Below, in pieces: positions 53,449 through 62,102 of a DNA stretch of 63,398 bases. Position numbers and translations under genes: made by a program. The DNA is taken from assembly GCA_945900785.1 (NCBI GenBank), contig CAMDJM010000022.1, positions 1 to 63,398 of the forward strand, given 5' to 3'. The stretch's first letter is position 1. Every line of letters begins with the position of its first letter. The notes beneath the pieces are model-generated. The model did no database searches and was not told the origin of the DNA. It saw nothing but the letters and a program-made list of their open reading frames with translations. This DNA is from Akkermansia muciniphila (GTDB taxonomy: Bacteria; Verrucomicrobiota; Verrucomicrobiia; Verrucomicrobiales; V1-33).

Positions 53449-53967
53449 TTATTCAAGTAAACTCCCGAGCAGTGGCATGACCTCCCGGCTGCGGGCGCTC
53501 CAGCGCTCCAATTTTTGAACGCGCTCCCGCTGGAATTCGCCCACCGCGTCTTGGGACAACTGGGCGGTGAGATGGGAGAGACGGCCCAGCCGCTCTTCGC
53601 CATGGTCCAGCCGGGGCTGGATTTGTTCGCGGAGGAACCCGGCCGTCAGCCGCTTCAGTTCCAGTTCTGCGGTGAAGTGATCCCTCCGGTCACCGGGCTG
53701 GTAAACCGCTTTCACCGCCCCAAAAGTCCGCAGAAATTTCAATCCCTGGCTGGCGGAGCCTTTACTCATGCGCAGCCGGTCCACCAGAGTATCCAGTGGC
53801 AACGGATCGCTGCTGACAAAGAGCATCCCGTAGATTTCCCCAATCGACTTGGGAAATCCGAGCACCTTCACCGCACTGACAAAGAAATCGATCACGCCTA
53901 CTTCCAACTCGGACAACTCCGCGGCGGAGCTGTTGGGAGAGGGATTTAAAGCATCAAGGGTGGCCAT
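53449..53967 (-). CDS. GbsR/MarR-type transcriptional regulator
   Basis: 172 residues. Winged-helix features are LGFPKSIGEIYGMLFVSSDPL, PLDTLVDRLRMSKGSASQGLKFLRTFG (recognition helix) and AVYQPGDRRDHFTAE (wing). This is the pattern of GbsR-like MarR relatives. The C-terminal half is helical and probably dimerises. It is the first gene of the long polysaccharide operon and lies 27 bp downstream of a perfect inverted repeat, so autoregulation and control of the operon are likely. The inducing signal is unknown. Confidence 0.85.
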   Translation of the reverse strand: MATLDALNPSPNSSAAELSELEVGVIDFFVSAVKVLGFPKSIGEIYGMLFVSSDPLPLDTLVDRLRMSKGSASQGLKFLRTFGAVKAVYQPGDRRDHFTAELELKRLTAGFLREQIQPRLDHGEERLGRLSHLTAQLSQDAVGEFQRERVQKLERWSARSREVMPLLGSLLE

Positions 53968-54354
53968 GCTTCACAGATCTAGAAGCGATTTAGATTTTGT
54001 TCAAGAAAAAATGAACAAAATAAATCATTTAGCTTGAAATTCTTGAGTATCTTCAATTTTCCATAAATTTCAGGGGGAATATATTTGTGCCACCATGGCC
54101 ATGCTGGCGGTCTTTTCATCCGCCCCGGCAAAGCCGTGTTGGGCTTCCGGAAAAGTGACCACTGTTTTCCAACAAATTTTTTTACGTCAGGAAACAGCGG
54201 TTCCGTTTTCCGGCAGGTTGCTGAAAAATATTTCAAAGCCCCTGAATAGACGCTGCGGGCATCCGTCAGAACAGGCGGGATCAATGGGCAGCGAAGTCGC
54301 TGCTGCGGCGATTCCACCATAAAAATAAACACACTTCTAACTACCAATAACGTC
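53968..54354. other. Divergent control region of the polysaccharide operon
   Basis: 387 bases between the regulator gene (minus) and the small secreted-protein gene (plus). The first 100 bases are markedly AT-rich and hold the inverted repeat at 53994-54021 and several TTGAA-type motifs that could serve as -35 boxes on the minus strand. I could not choose one -10/-35 pair with confidence. Short open frames at 54095-54322 (+) and 53979-54416 (-) have no recognisable family and are not called. Confidence 0.5.
53994..54021. promoter_or_regulatory. Candidate operator: perfect 10-bp inverted repeat
   Basis: ATTTTGTTCA (53994-54003), 8-base spacer agaaaaaa, TGAACAAAAT (54012-54021). It lies 27 bp upstream of the ATG of the GbsR/MarR-type gene, at the promoter position. 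MarR-like dimers bind palindromes of this size, so it is the best candidate for the regulator's own site. The repeat is seen directly; its use as an operator is inferred. Confidence 0.6.
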
Positions 54355-54690
54355 ATGAAACTGTTCAGCCTGCTCTTCGCCGCCCTGGTGGGCACCGCCG
54401 TTCTTGCCCCCGTCACCGCCAGCGCCAGCCCTCACTGCGGGGAGCGCACCCGCGTCACCTACGACCGCTGCGGCAATGCTGTTTTCTGGGTCTACACCTT
54501 TGCCGGGCGCGACTGCCATGGCCGGCCCATTTTCCGCTGGGTCGTCCAATCCCGCAGCCCGGGACGTGGAGGATATGACCGTCCTGCCTACGGCCACGAC
54601 CGTGATTATGGCCGCGGCGACCGCGGGGGTTACGACCGTGGAGGCAGCTGCGACCGCGGGGGCCGCATCAGCTTCCACTGGGGCCGTTAA
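54355..54690 (+). CDS. Small secreted Gly/Arg/Asp/Tyr-rich protein
   Basis: 111 residues. A clear signal peptide (MKLFSLLFAALVGTAVLAPV, cleavage near ASA-SP) precedes a short Cys-containing core (HCGERTRVTYDRCGNAVFW and RDCHGRPIFRW) and a low-complexity tail of GGYDR, DRDYGRGDRGG-type repeats ending FHWGR. This resembles small periplasmic or secreted proteins of unknown role in Verrucomicrobiota. The four cysteines of the mature part could form two disulfides. It has its own terminator at 54727. Confidence 0.75.
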   Translation: MKLFSLLFAALVGTAVLAPVTASASPHCGERTRVTYDRCGNAVFWVYTFAGRDCHGRPIFRWVVQSRSPGRGGYDRPAYGHDRDYGRGDRGGYDRGGSCDRGGRISFHWGR

Positions 54691-54726
54691 TCCCGCCCGC
54701 GTCCTGGCTGGCAAAGAATTCTGAAC

Positions 54727-54762
54727 ACAGGGTCCGTCCTCCGGGGCGGACTCTGTTTCATT
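54727..54762 (+). terminator. Rho-independent terminator after the small secreted-protein gene
   Basis: A 10-bp stem (ACAGGGTCCG, 54727-54736, with CGGACTCTGT, 54747-54756, one G-T wobble) and a 10-base loop, followed by TTCATTT. It lies 36 bp beyond the stop codon on the plus strand. Confidence 0.65.
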
Positions 54763-54887
54763 TGATCCACAGCAGGAAAACCATTCCGGACCGGGCGATG
54801 TTCCGGAGCATCCGCCAAGGCACCGCTTGGCCGCCAGCGGTGTGACCTGAGCGCTTGCACGGGATGGGGTGGGGTCTTTGGTGCAAT

Positions 54888-56009
54888 GTGAGTTTTTTGG
54901 ATACCTTGAATCGTTTACCAGAGGGAAAATCGCCTCTGTTGGGAAAGTTTGAAGCATTGCTGGAGCCGGCGGGGCCGGAGGCCTTGGAGCGCATGGCCCA
55001 ACACTCCATGCAGGCCACGCGCCGCCATTTTGGACGGACCATGCGGCTGTTTGCCCCGATTTATGTTAGCAACGAATGTGTGAACAATTGCGCCTATTGC
55101 GGTTTCTCCCGGGACAATCCGATCCTGCGCGTGACCCTGACGGTGGAGCAGGTGGTGGCGGAGGCGCGGCACCTCGCAGCCGAAGGTTTCCGTCATATTT
55201 TACTGGTCGCGGGGGAGCACCCGAAGTTTGTCAGCAATGGCTACCTTGAGGAGTGCATCCGGGCGATCAAGGGCTTCATCCCCACCGTGGCCATTGAGGT
55301 GGGGCCCATGGAGGCACCGGAGTATGAGCGCATGGTGGCCGCCGGAGCGGAAGGGCTGGTGGTTTACCAGGAAACCTATCAACGCGCGCCCTATGCCATG
55401 CTGCACACGGCGGGACCCAAAAAGGATTTTGACTGGCGCCTCGCCTGCCCGGAGCGTGGTTACGCGGGCGGGTTCCGCCGGATCGGCATTGGGGCCTTGT
55501 TCGGCCTGGCCCCATGGCGGGACGAAGCCCTGGCGCTGGCGGCTCATTTGGAGTGGCTGCAACGGCATTGCTGGATGGCCAGCTATACCGTTGCCATGCC
55601 CCGCATGCGGCCGGCAGCGGGTGGCTTTGTGCCCGGGTTCGGGTTCACGGACGTGCAATTTGTGCAGCTGATCTGCGCCTTCCGGATTTGTTTTCCACAG
55701 GTGGGCATCATCCTGAGCACGCGGGAACCAGCAGCGCTGCGGGACGCCATCTTACCCCTGGGCATCACCTCCATGAGCGCAGGCAGCCACACGGAGCCAG
55801 GCGGCTACACCGGGGTGGGCAAGGATGACCTGCACCTGACTAAAAAGGGACGCCGCGTGGAATTGGATGAAAAATCATCCGGGGCTTGCGCCACCGGACA
55901 ATTTGATATCGCCGATGAACGCACCCCCCGGGAAATCGAGGATTTATTGAAAAATCTGGGCTTGGACCCGGTGTGGAAGGATTGGGATAAAGCCATCCTC
56001 ACCCCATGA
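54888..56009 (+). CDS. thiH: 2-iminoacetate synthase ThiH (radical SAM)
   Basis: 373 residues. A radical-SAM tyrosine lyase giving dehydroglycine for the thiazole of thiamine. The cluster motif is CVNNCAYCGF, preceded by APIYVSNE. Family blocks are FRHILLVAGEHPKF, GLVVYQETYQRAPYAMLH, PKKDFDWRLACPERGYAGG and GALFGLAPWRDEALALAAHLEWL. The GTG at 54888 gives MSFLDTLNRLPEG, as in known ThiH. An ATG at 54864 and a TTG at 54855 are in frame upstream. No other thiamine gene or TPP riboswitch consensus is adjacent, so the gene is an orphan here. Confidence 0.88.
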   Translation: MSFLDTLNRLPEGKSPLLGKFEALLEPAGPEALERMAQHSMQATRRHFGRTMRLFAPIYVSNECVNNCAYCGFSRDNPILRVTLTVEQVVAEARHLAAEGFRHILLVAGEHPKFVSNGYLEECIRAIKGFIPTVAIEVGPMEAPEYERMVAAGAEGLVVYQETYQRAPYAMLHTAGPKKDFDWRLACPERGYAGGFRRIGIGALFGLAPWRDEALALAAHLEWLQRHCWMASYTVAMPRMRPAAGGFVPGFGFTDVQFVQLICAFRICFPQVGIILSTREPAALRDAILPLGITSMSAGSHTEPGGYTGVGKDDLHLTKKGRRVELDEKSSGACATGQFDIADERTPREIEDLLKNLGLDPVWKDWDKAILTP

Positions 56010-56285
56010 AAAGCACGCAGTTTTTCCGGCAGGCAAAAGCGCAGGACCTTTGAGCACAAAGATCTCGACCCCGGCCACAGCTGCGATGGGAACCGGGTTG
56101 CAGGGACACGGGCCTCAGCCTTGCAGCCCGAACCCCTGGTCGGCTGGATCCGCTGAATCCCGGGGAAAACAATTTCACTTGCCCAAGCGCCCGCTGCCAT
56201 GAATCCTCAGGGTTCGTTCTCCGCAGCCACCACTGGTTTTCCGCTGGCCCGCTGCGGGCCATCTCCGGCCTGCTTTTCCCCATTC

Positions 56286-57749
56286 ATGTCCAACGTCCCC
56301 TCCCCTCCGTCTGCCAGGATTCTTGTCCTCGGCGGCGGTCCCACTGGTCTCTACGCAGCCCGCACCCTCGCCGCGCAGGGGCTTCAGGTCACCCTGCTGG
56401 AAAAGGAGCCCCGCGCCGGCGGTCTCGCTACCGCCTTCAATCACAACGGCAACTGGTATGACCTCGGCGTGCACATGCTCCACGAGTTTGACAGGGAAAT
56501 CTTCCATGACATCCGCGATAACATCATGGGCGAAGAGCGCATCGCCGTGCAGCTCGACTCAAAAATCCGCTGGGCTGGCTCCTTTTACCGCTATCCGCTG
56601 CAATTCGGGGACATGATCAAGGGCATCCCGCCCCTCACCCTCGCCCGCTGCGTTCTGAGCCTCTTCAGCACCCAGCTGTGGTTCAAGCTCTTCCCCAAGA
56701 CCCCTATCAATGCCGAAGACGCCCTCATCCAGCTTTACGGGCGGCAACTTTACGAGTTCTTTTTCAAGGACTTCACCATGCGCTACTGGGGCTTCCCCAC
56801 CACGGAACTCGACGCCAAGTTCATCACCACCAAAATGCCCCGGCTCACCGCCGTGGATGTCCTCAAAAAAATCCTCGCCAAAATCGGCATCAGGGACAAC
56901 CGCGTCCACGCCGTCGATAGCGCCCTCTCCGAGGAAACCCTGCACTATTCCCGCACCGGTGCAGAAACCATGACCCGCCGCCTCGCCGCCTACGCTCAAT
57001 CCCTCGGGGCCACGATCCTTTACAACCAGGACGTGAACAGCATCGAAAACGCCGGTGGCCGCATCACCGCCGTCACCAGCCGGGACACCACCACCGGCGT
57101 CCTCACCCGGCACCCCTGCGACTACTGCATCAACACTATCCCCCTGCCCCTCCTGGTCCGCAAAATGACCCCTCCGCCCCCCCCGGAGGTGCTGGCGTCC
57201 TGCGATTACCTTAAATTCAAGCCCATCACCATCCACGGCCTCCTCGTCCATAAACCCAAGTGCATTGACGGCCTCTATATTTACTACCGCGAGCGCATTT
57301 TCCACCGCGTCGGCGAGCCCAAAAACGCCGGTCTCATCGTCAATCCGCCGGACCATAGCGTCCTCATCGTCGAGACGACCTGTGAGATGGATGATGAAAA
57401 ATGGCGCGTCACTGATGCTGTGAAAGAACAGATCATGACCGATCTCGAGATCGAAAAGATCTGCACCCGGGACCAGATCAAGGAATGGCACCTGCTCCAG
57501 GCGGTGCATGGCTATCCGATCTTCAGGCTGGGCTTCGAACCCCACTTTCAGGCTCTGAAATCCCACGTCGACTCCTTCCCGAATCTCCGCACTGCCGGCC
57601 GTCAGGGAGCCTTCTGCTATCCCAACATGCACGGAGCCATGAGGCAGGGAGCCACTTCGGCCAAAGCGGTCACCGGACAAATCAAAATCGACCGCTTGGA
57701 AACCATGCCTGTTCCGATTCAGGAATCTATGCCACAAGTTCTCGATTAA
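56286..57749 (+). CDS. FAD-dependent amine-oxidase/protoporphyrinogen-oxidase-like oxidoreductase
   Basis: 487 residues from the ATG at 56286 (MSNVPSPPSARILVLGGGP). The N-terminal FAD motif LVLGGGPTGLYAARTLAAQG continues as LLEKEPRAGGLATAF, the double-glycine pattern of NAD(P)-binding Rossmann-like amine oxidoreductases. In the middle, FKDFTMRYWGFPTTELDAKF resembles the mutase/desaturase-like subgroup often found near glycan genes (GLF-like). The frame extends 29 codons upstream without family-like sequence. The substrate is unknown. The downstream lipoprotein gene starts 81 bp later. Confidence 0.82.
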   Translation: MSNVPSPPSARILVLGGGPTGLYAARTLAAQGLQVTLLEKEPRAGGLATAFNHNGNWYDLGVHMLHEFDREIFHDIRDNIMGEERIAVQLDSKIRWAGSFYRYPLQFGDMIKGIPPLTLARCVLSLFSTQLWFKLFPKTPINAEDALIQLYGRQLYEFFFKDFTMRYWGFPTTELDAKFITTKMPRLTAVDVLKKILAKIGIRDNRVHAVDSALSEETLHYSRTGAETMTRRLAAYAQSLGATILYNQDVNSIENAGGRITAVTSRDTTTGVLTRHPCDYCINTIPLPLLVRKMTPPPPPEVLASCDYLKFKPITIHGLLVHKPKCIDGLYIYYRERIFHRVGEPKNAGLIVNPPDHSVLIVETTCEMDDEKWRVTDAVKEQIMTDLEIEKICTRDQIKEWHLLQAVHGYPIFRLGFEPHFQALKSHVDSFPNLRTAGRQGAFCYPNMHGAMRQGATSAKAVTGQIKIDRLETMPVPIQESMPQVLD

Positions 57750-57830
57750 AGCCGCAGACGCAGAAACTCCGTTCCCTGCCGGACGCTGCTCCTGCCAAAT
57801 CAACCAACCCCTCCTTCCTCCCACCCACCC

Positions 57831-58340
57831 ATGCGCCGCCTCTCCTTCCTCCTGTTCTGCCTCGGCCTGCCCCTTCTTTTGCCTTCCTGTGCCGTCACCG
57901 ACTCCAGCCCCGTCGTCGCCGCCCGCAATGCCGCCATTCTGGCCGAGCCCCGGGGCGATTTCTGGATTGGCCGCCGGTATTTCGTGGATAAAGTGCGCTT
58001 CTGGGGCTATGTGCGTCGGCCCGGGCAGCTTTGGGAAAACAGCCAACTCGTGGTCATGGACGAATCCCGTCTCAAAACTCCCGACCGGCTCCCCGAGATG
58101 CCCAGCGGTGCCGGCCTGGCCCACGGTTTCGACCACAACTACGAATACCGCCTCACCGGCACCTTCACTGGCCGCAAGGTCTACGACCCCAATGCGGACA
58201 TGGAAGTCCCTGTCTTCTCTCCAGGCAACTACGAAGTCCTCAACCGCACCCCCGGCTTCCTTTTCAGTCCCAAGGACCGATACCATCCCAAATATATCCC
58301 AGCACGGGAAATCCACCGCACCACTCCCTCCCGCATGTAG
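57831..58340 (+). CDS. Small lipoprotein, unknown function
   Basis: 169 residues. A lipoprotein signal peptide (MRRLSFLLFCLGLPLLLPSC) has the lipobox LLPSC with Cys20. The mature part contains FWIGRRYFVDKVRFWGYVRRPGQ split by basic residues, then YEYRLTGTFTGRKVYDPN and a proline-rich end. The second residue after Cys is Val, not Asp, so outer-membrane sorting is likely. No family recognised. It lies downstream of the FAD enzyme gene and may be co-transcribed with it; it is convergent with the GH15-like gene. Confidence 0.75.
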   Translation: MRRLSFLLFCLGLPLLLPSCAVTDSSPVVAARNAAILAEPRGDFWIGRRYFVDKVRFWGYVRRPGQLWENSQLVVMDESRLKTPDRLPEMPSGAGLAHGFDHNYEYRLTGTFTGRKVYDPNADMEVPVFSPGNYEVLNRTPGFLFSPKDRYHPKYIPAREIHRTTPSRM

Positions 58341-58466
58341 CCCGGGGTGGTGCCCTTCTGGTCAAATTCATCCCGGTTTACAGGGTAAGGGCGGGACCGG
58401 TCTTGCTAGCTGAAGGAACCACCGGGGCTTTCATCTCTCGTCCTGAAACAGCGTTGGAATTCAACG

Positions 58467-59753
58467 CTAGGCCCGCCGCATCAGGCTGGCCGGGATTTTG
58501 AAATGGTGGGGGTGTTTGTAGGACAGGTTGAGCAACATCTGGCCGGAAATAATGTGGAAGCTTTGCGCCCAGGCGAGCGGGGTATTGTGCCCCATCTGGG
58601 TGCCGACGTAGAGTTCCGGGACCCATCCTTCCGGCGTCATCGCGGCTTCGAGTTGGATGAAGTATTTCACCGCCTGATCGAAGTAAACCACCCGCTGCTC
58701 CCAGTTAAGATGGACCGGATGATGAGCGGTATCGAAGTCATGATCGTATTCCGCGAGCTTGGAATAACAAATGGAAAGCCAAGCCAGGCCGAGGGGCCAT
58801 TCCGCCGTTTCCCCTTCGTGCGGCACGGTGCCATGGCCGGAGTAAACGTCGTTCGGATACCGGCGGACCCCCCGGGTGCCGACCAACTGCGTCTCAATGT
58901 TCTTCAGGATCATCAGCTTGGTCTGGTAATCCACAATGGCATAAGGCCAGATCAGGCTAAGCTGGGCCAGGTCATAGGGTCGGCTCTCCGACTCGCGGGG
59001 GAGCAGCCCCAGCAGGGCCTGGTTGCCATCCGCGACCATGCGCTCACTGACCGGCACGAGGGTGCCGATCTCGGTTTTTTGCTTGTATTTGTAGTCGTAA
59101 AAGCCCTGATCAAACCACATGGTAAGGCCGCCCAGCACCGCTCCGAAGCTGCTGGAATGGGCCTCGGGGCCTTCCTCCCACATGCCGAAGTCTTCCTCAA
59201 AACCCATGTTGAAGATGTAATTCCGGATATGGCTGATGAGCGTAAAATCCTCTGTGGTGAAACGGAACCCATAGCCTTTCCGGATCAGGTCCCCGGTTTT
59301 ATACATAAACAGACCGAAGACATCCATTTGATGGTGGCCCCAGTCATCCGTGATGGTTTCCAGCGTGGTGGGATGCACCCGGGCCGGCATGAAAAGTCCG
59401 CGCTCGTTGAGGACGTTGGGCTTGACGATGGAGGCCTTGATGATGCGCAGGTGGAAGCGTTTGAAAATATCCAGCACGAGGCGGAAGCTCTCGATCATTT
59501 TATCGAAGCAGCCGAGGTATTCATTCGCGTAGGTGGCAAACATGATATCACGGATCCAGAAAACATTGTAGGCATCCCCGGAGCCGTCTTCAGCAGAATA
59601 AGGGCTGGCGATATAGCCGCCATTGGGCCGGCGGAGTTTTTCCAGGGTGTTGTAGGAAAGGCGGATGCGCTCGTCCAGCGGATGGGCATGGAAGTCAACA
59701 ACGGGAGAGACCGGAGTGGGGCGTGGCTGGCGGGAAGGCATATGATCTGACAT
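58467..59753 (-). CDS. Glycoside hydrolase family 15-like (alpha,alpha-barrel) protein
   Basis: 428 residues with the (alpha/alpha)6 pattern of GH15/phosphorylase-kinase-like enzymes: RRPNGGYIASPYSAEDGSG, YNVFWIRDIMFATYANEYLG, WGHHQMDVFGLFMYKTG, WEEGPEAHSSSFGAVL with an acidic residue where GH15 has its general acid, and PEGWVPELYVG followed by TPLAWAQSFHI (possible base). No signal peptide, so it is probably cytoplasmic. It may act on an internal glucan or trehalose; activity is not assigned. The start is the ATG at 59753, not the TTG at 59762. Confidence 0.8.
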   Translation of the reverse strand: MSDHMPSRQPRPTPVSPVVDFHAHPLDERIRLSYNTLEKLRRPNGGYIASPYSAEDGSGDAYNVFWIRDIMFATYANEYLGCFDKMIESFRLVLDIFKRFHLRIIKASIVKPNVLNERGLFMPARVHPTTLETITDDWGHHQMDVFGLFMYKTGDLIRKGYGFRFTTEDFTLISHIRNYIFNMGFEEDFGMWEEGPEAHSSSFGAVLGGLTMWFDQGFYDYKYKQKTEIGTLVPVSERMVADGNQALLGLLPRESESRPYDLAQLSLIWPYAIVDYQTKLMILKNIETQLVGTRGVRRYPNDVYSGHGTVPHEGETAEWPLGLAWLSICYSKLAEYDHDFDTAHHPVHLNWEQRVVYFDQAVKYFIQLEAAMTPEGWVPELYVGTQMGHNTPLAWAQSFHIISGQMLLNLSYKHPHHFKIPASLMRRA

Positions 59754-59813
59754 GAATCTCAAGCAGGTTTGGTTCCGAAGTTTGGGCTGATTGTGGGGAT
59801 GCGTGAAATTTCC

Positions 59814-60677
59814 TCATTGCACAACAGTCGCGCGGGGGATGGCTGGCAGCGCCGGAGTGCCAGCGATGGCGGAGCGGATAGCGTCTTCGAGGGGAAGGGC
59901 GTGGAGGGCGTCGCGCACGGCGGGCGAGGTGGCCGCTCCGGTGAGTTCCGGGAGGGTCAGGAGCTTGCTGTAGAAGGAATAACTGAGGGCGTGGATGACG
60001 TCATTGTCCTTCAGGAGCGAGCGGAACTCCCCGGATTGCATGAGCGGGGCCATGCGGGGCTGGCGGATCAGGTTTTTCCAGGCGGCATCATTGCGTTGGA
60101 GGGCGAGCAGGGCCCCCAGGGCGGAGGTTTCGCGGGAGTGGAAGGGGTCCACTTTATCCAGGATCTGACCCAGCAGGCCCGTGGAGACGCCATGGCGGAG
60201 CTGGGCCAGCAGGGGAGGGGTTTTCATTTCATCCGCCTGGCGGCTGGTGGCGGCTTGCTCCACCCATCTCATGCGGGCCACGCCGCCACTGTATCGGATG
60301 GCCATGGCCCCGGCCCAGAGGACCAGCAGGGTAGGCACCAGACTGAAAAATCCGGCCCGGGTGCGCGCCCTGGCCCCGCTGGGGGCGCTGGATTCCCCAG
60401 TAAAGAGGGAGGCGAGGAACCGCTGGCAAAACCAAAACGCCAGCACGCCGCAAATCACTGCCCCCCACTGGATCGCATCGGCATGGAAGCCACTCAGCCC
60501 GGAGATCAGGGGCCCTGGCGCATAGCGGAAAAACCACCATCCCGCCGCCACACCAGCCCCGGCGGAAACCGCCAGCTTCACCAGCCGGCCAATCCCCTTC
60601 ACCACACCCCAGATCACACAAACCGCAGAAAAGGCCAGCATGGCCATGCGCAGGGTGGGCTCGGAGGTGAGGGACAT
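59814..60677 (-). CDS. Membrane protein of unknown function
   Basis: 287 residues. Hydrophobic segments are MAMLAFSAVCVIWGVV, LVKLAVSAGAGVAAGWWFF, WGAVICGVLAFWFCQRFLAS and FFSLVPTLLVLWAGAMAI. The arrangement of the first three recalls CvpA-like proteins, but similarity is weak. The remaining 150 residues are soluble and helical (LAQLRHGVSTGLLGQIL, ALGALLALQRNDAAWKNLI). It follows aroC on the same strand, separated by the repeat-bearing gap at 60,690-60,778. Confidence 0.6.
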   Translation of the reverse strand: MSLTSEPTLRMAMLAFSAVCVIWGVVKGIGRLVKLAVSAGAGVAAGWWFFRYAPGPLISGLSGFHADAIQWGAVICGVLAFWFCQRFLASLFTGESSAPSGARARTRAGFFSLVPTLLVLWAGAMAIRYSGGVARMRWVEQAATSRQADEMKTPPLLAQLRHGVSTGLLGQILDKVDPFHSRETSALGALLALQRNDAAWKNLIRQPRMAPLMQSGEFRSLLKDNDVIHALSYSFYSKLLTLPELTGAATSPAVRDALHALPLEDAIRSAIAGTPALPAIPRATVVQ

Positions 60678-60689
60678 TTTTTGGGGTAG

Positions 60690-60778
60690 GAGTTATTAGT
60701 TATGGGTTATTGGGGCTCGGAGGGCGGGTGCAGGGTGAAATCGGGAACTATTAACCAATAACTTTTAACCAGTAACTC
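60690..60778. repeat. AT-rich inverted and tandem repeat in the aroC 3' flank
   Basis: On the minus strand the unit AGTTAYTGGTTA recurs (AGTTACTGGTTA, AGTTATTGGTTA, then AGTT), and a matching inverted arm lies at 60690-60713. The exact core is GTTATTGG (60706-60713) facing CCAATAAC (60755-60762). It lies between the stop of aroC and the next start, and may act as a transcript-end or dispersed repeat. Confidence 0.5.
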
Positions 60779-61868
60779 TCCCACCCCCCACCTGCCCCCG
60801 GTGCCGCAGCACGTGGTCCACGAGGACCAGCCACGTCATGGCTTCGACCATGGGGACGGCGCGGGGGAGGACGCAGGGATCGTGGCGGCCGCGGCCTTTC
60901 AGGGTGGTGTTTTCATGAGGGGTGCTGGTGACGGTGTCCTGCTCATGCATCACGGTGGCGACCGGCTTGAAGGCCACGCGGAACAGGATGGGCGCGCCGT
61001 TGGTCATGCCGCCCTGGACGCCGCCGCTGTCGTTTTTGGTGGCGTGGACCACGCCGTTTTCCATGCGGAAGGGATCGTTATGCTCCAGCCCGGTAAGCAG
61101 GGTGCCCGCGAAGCCGCTGCCGATTTCAAAGGCTTTGGTGGCGGGGAGGCTGAGCATGGCCTTGGCGAGATCGGCATCGATTTTATCAAAGACCGGCTCC
61201 CCCAGGCCAGGAGGACAGTTTCTGACCACACATTCCACCACGCCGCCCACGCTATTGCCGGCGCTGCGCATTTCCTTGATGAGATCCGTCATGGGGCCCA
61301 CCATGGCAGGATCAGCGGTGCGGACGATATTGCTCTCGACAAGGTCGCGGGTGACGGCGGCGGGGTCGATGGTGCCAGTGAGGTGGTAGACGCTTTTCAC
61401 CCAGGCGATGACTTCCAGGTCCGGATAGAGGCTGCGGAGGACTTGTTGGGCCACGGCGGCAGCCGCCACCCGGCCGATGGTTTCGCGCGCGCTGGAGCGG
61501 CCGCCCCCCCGCCAGTCGCGGAAGCCATATTTCGCATCGTAAGTGTAGTCCGCGTGGCTGGGCCGGTATTTGGTGGCCATCTCGTTGTAGGCCTCCGAGC
61601 GCTGATCCTCATTCCGGACCATAATTGAAATGGGCGTGCCGGTGGTCTGGCCCTCGAAGACGCCGCTCAGGATCTCTGCGCGGTCCGCTTCCTTGCGGGG
61701 CGTCGTGATCTCACTTTGGCCCGGCCGGCGGCGGTCGAGTTCCGTTTGCAGGTGCTCCAGGGAAAGCGGCACCTGCGGCGGACAGCCGTCAATGACCACG
61801 CCGACTCCTCCTCCGTGGGACTCTCCCCATGTAGTAATACGAAATGCTTGACCCCAGGTGCTGGACAT
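60765..61868 (-). CDS. aroC: Chorismate synthase
   Basis: 367 residues. The last shikimate-pathway enzyme; it converts EPSP to chorismate with reduced FMN. Signatures: [17 protein letters not shown] (signature 1), [20 protein letters not shown] then [20 protein letters not shown] (signature 2), and [17 protein letters not shown] (signature 3). Length and motif order are standard for the bacterial enzyme. The ATG at 61868 starts directly with [16 protein letters not shown], the normal N-terminus. No other shikimate gene is adjacent. Confidence 0.96.
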   Translation of the reverse strand: MSSTWGQAFRITTWGESHGGGVGVVIDGCPPQVPLSLEHLQTELDRRRPGQSEITTPRKEADRAEILSGVFEGQTTGTPISIMVRNEDQRSEAYNEMATKYRPSHADYTYDAKYGFRDWRGGGRSSARETIGRVAAAAVAQQVLRSLYPDLEVIAWVKSVYHLTGTIDPAAVTRDLVESNIVRTADPAMVGPMTDLIKEMRSAGNSVGGVVECVVRNCPPGLGEPVFDKIDADLAKAMLSLPATKAFEIGSGFAGTLLTGLEHNDPFRMENGVVHATKNDSGGVQGGMTNGAPILFRVAFKPVATVMHEQDTVTSTPHENTTLKGRGRHDPCVLPRAVPMVEAMTWLVLVDHVLRHRGQVGGGRVTG

Positions 61869-61976
61869 AACGCCTACCCTGAACAGGAACCAGACGGCAT
61901 CAAGAGGGAGGTGCGGGGCCGCAGGGACGCAAAAAGCGGATTTAAGGGAAAAGCAGTGCCCGGAAGCTTCGCCCGC

Positions 61977-62102
61977 TCAAGCTCCGGCCACAGGCCGCTC
62001 CTGAACCGGCCTCCCCCACATGGCCAACCGCGAATCGTTCAACAACGGTTCCCATCCGGGCTGCGCCCGGGGGGAACCATGCTCATTCGGCGGCATTGTC
62101 AT
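61977..62102 (-). CDS. Possible 41-residue ORF, translationally coupled, or repeat-derived
   Basis: Starts in an ATGA overlap with the stop of the upstream cassette gene and ends RPVQERPVAGA. It spans two GC-rich hairpins (62047-62078 and one near 61950-61985), so it may be a decayed repeat and not a gene. No family recognised; included because the overlap is exact. Confidence 0.25.
   Translation of the reverse strand: MTMPPNEHGSPRAQPGWEPLLNDSRLAMWGRPVQERPVAGA
62047..62078 (-). repeat. GC-rich hairpin after the last cassette gene
   Basis: GGTTCCC (62047-62053) pairs with GGGAACC (62072-62078), with an inner CCGGGC/GCCCGG stem. There is no T-run, so it is terminator-like in shape only. It lies 21 bp beyond the stop codon of the gene at 62099-62557. 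Confidence 0.5.

Noticed and set aside
54095..54322. 75-codon plus-strand frame in the operon control region
   Set aside because: No family, no ribosome-binding site, and it lies in the region expected to hold promoters.
54690..54887. TPP riboswitch upstream of thiH
   Set aside because: The thi-box consensus (CTGAGA and the distal ACCTGATCTGG-type part) is not present; the only clear structure is the terminator of the upstream gene.
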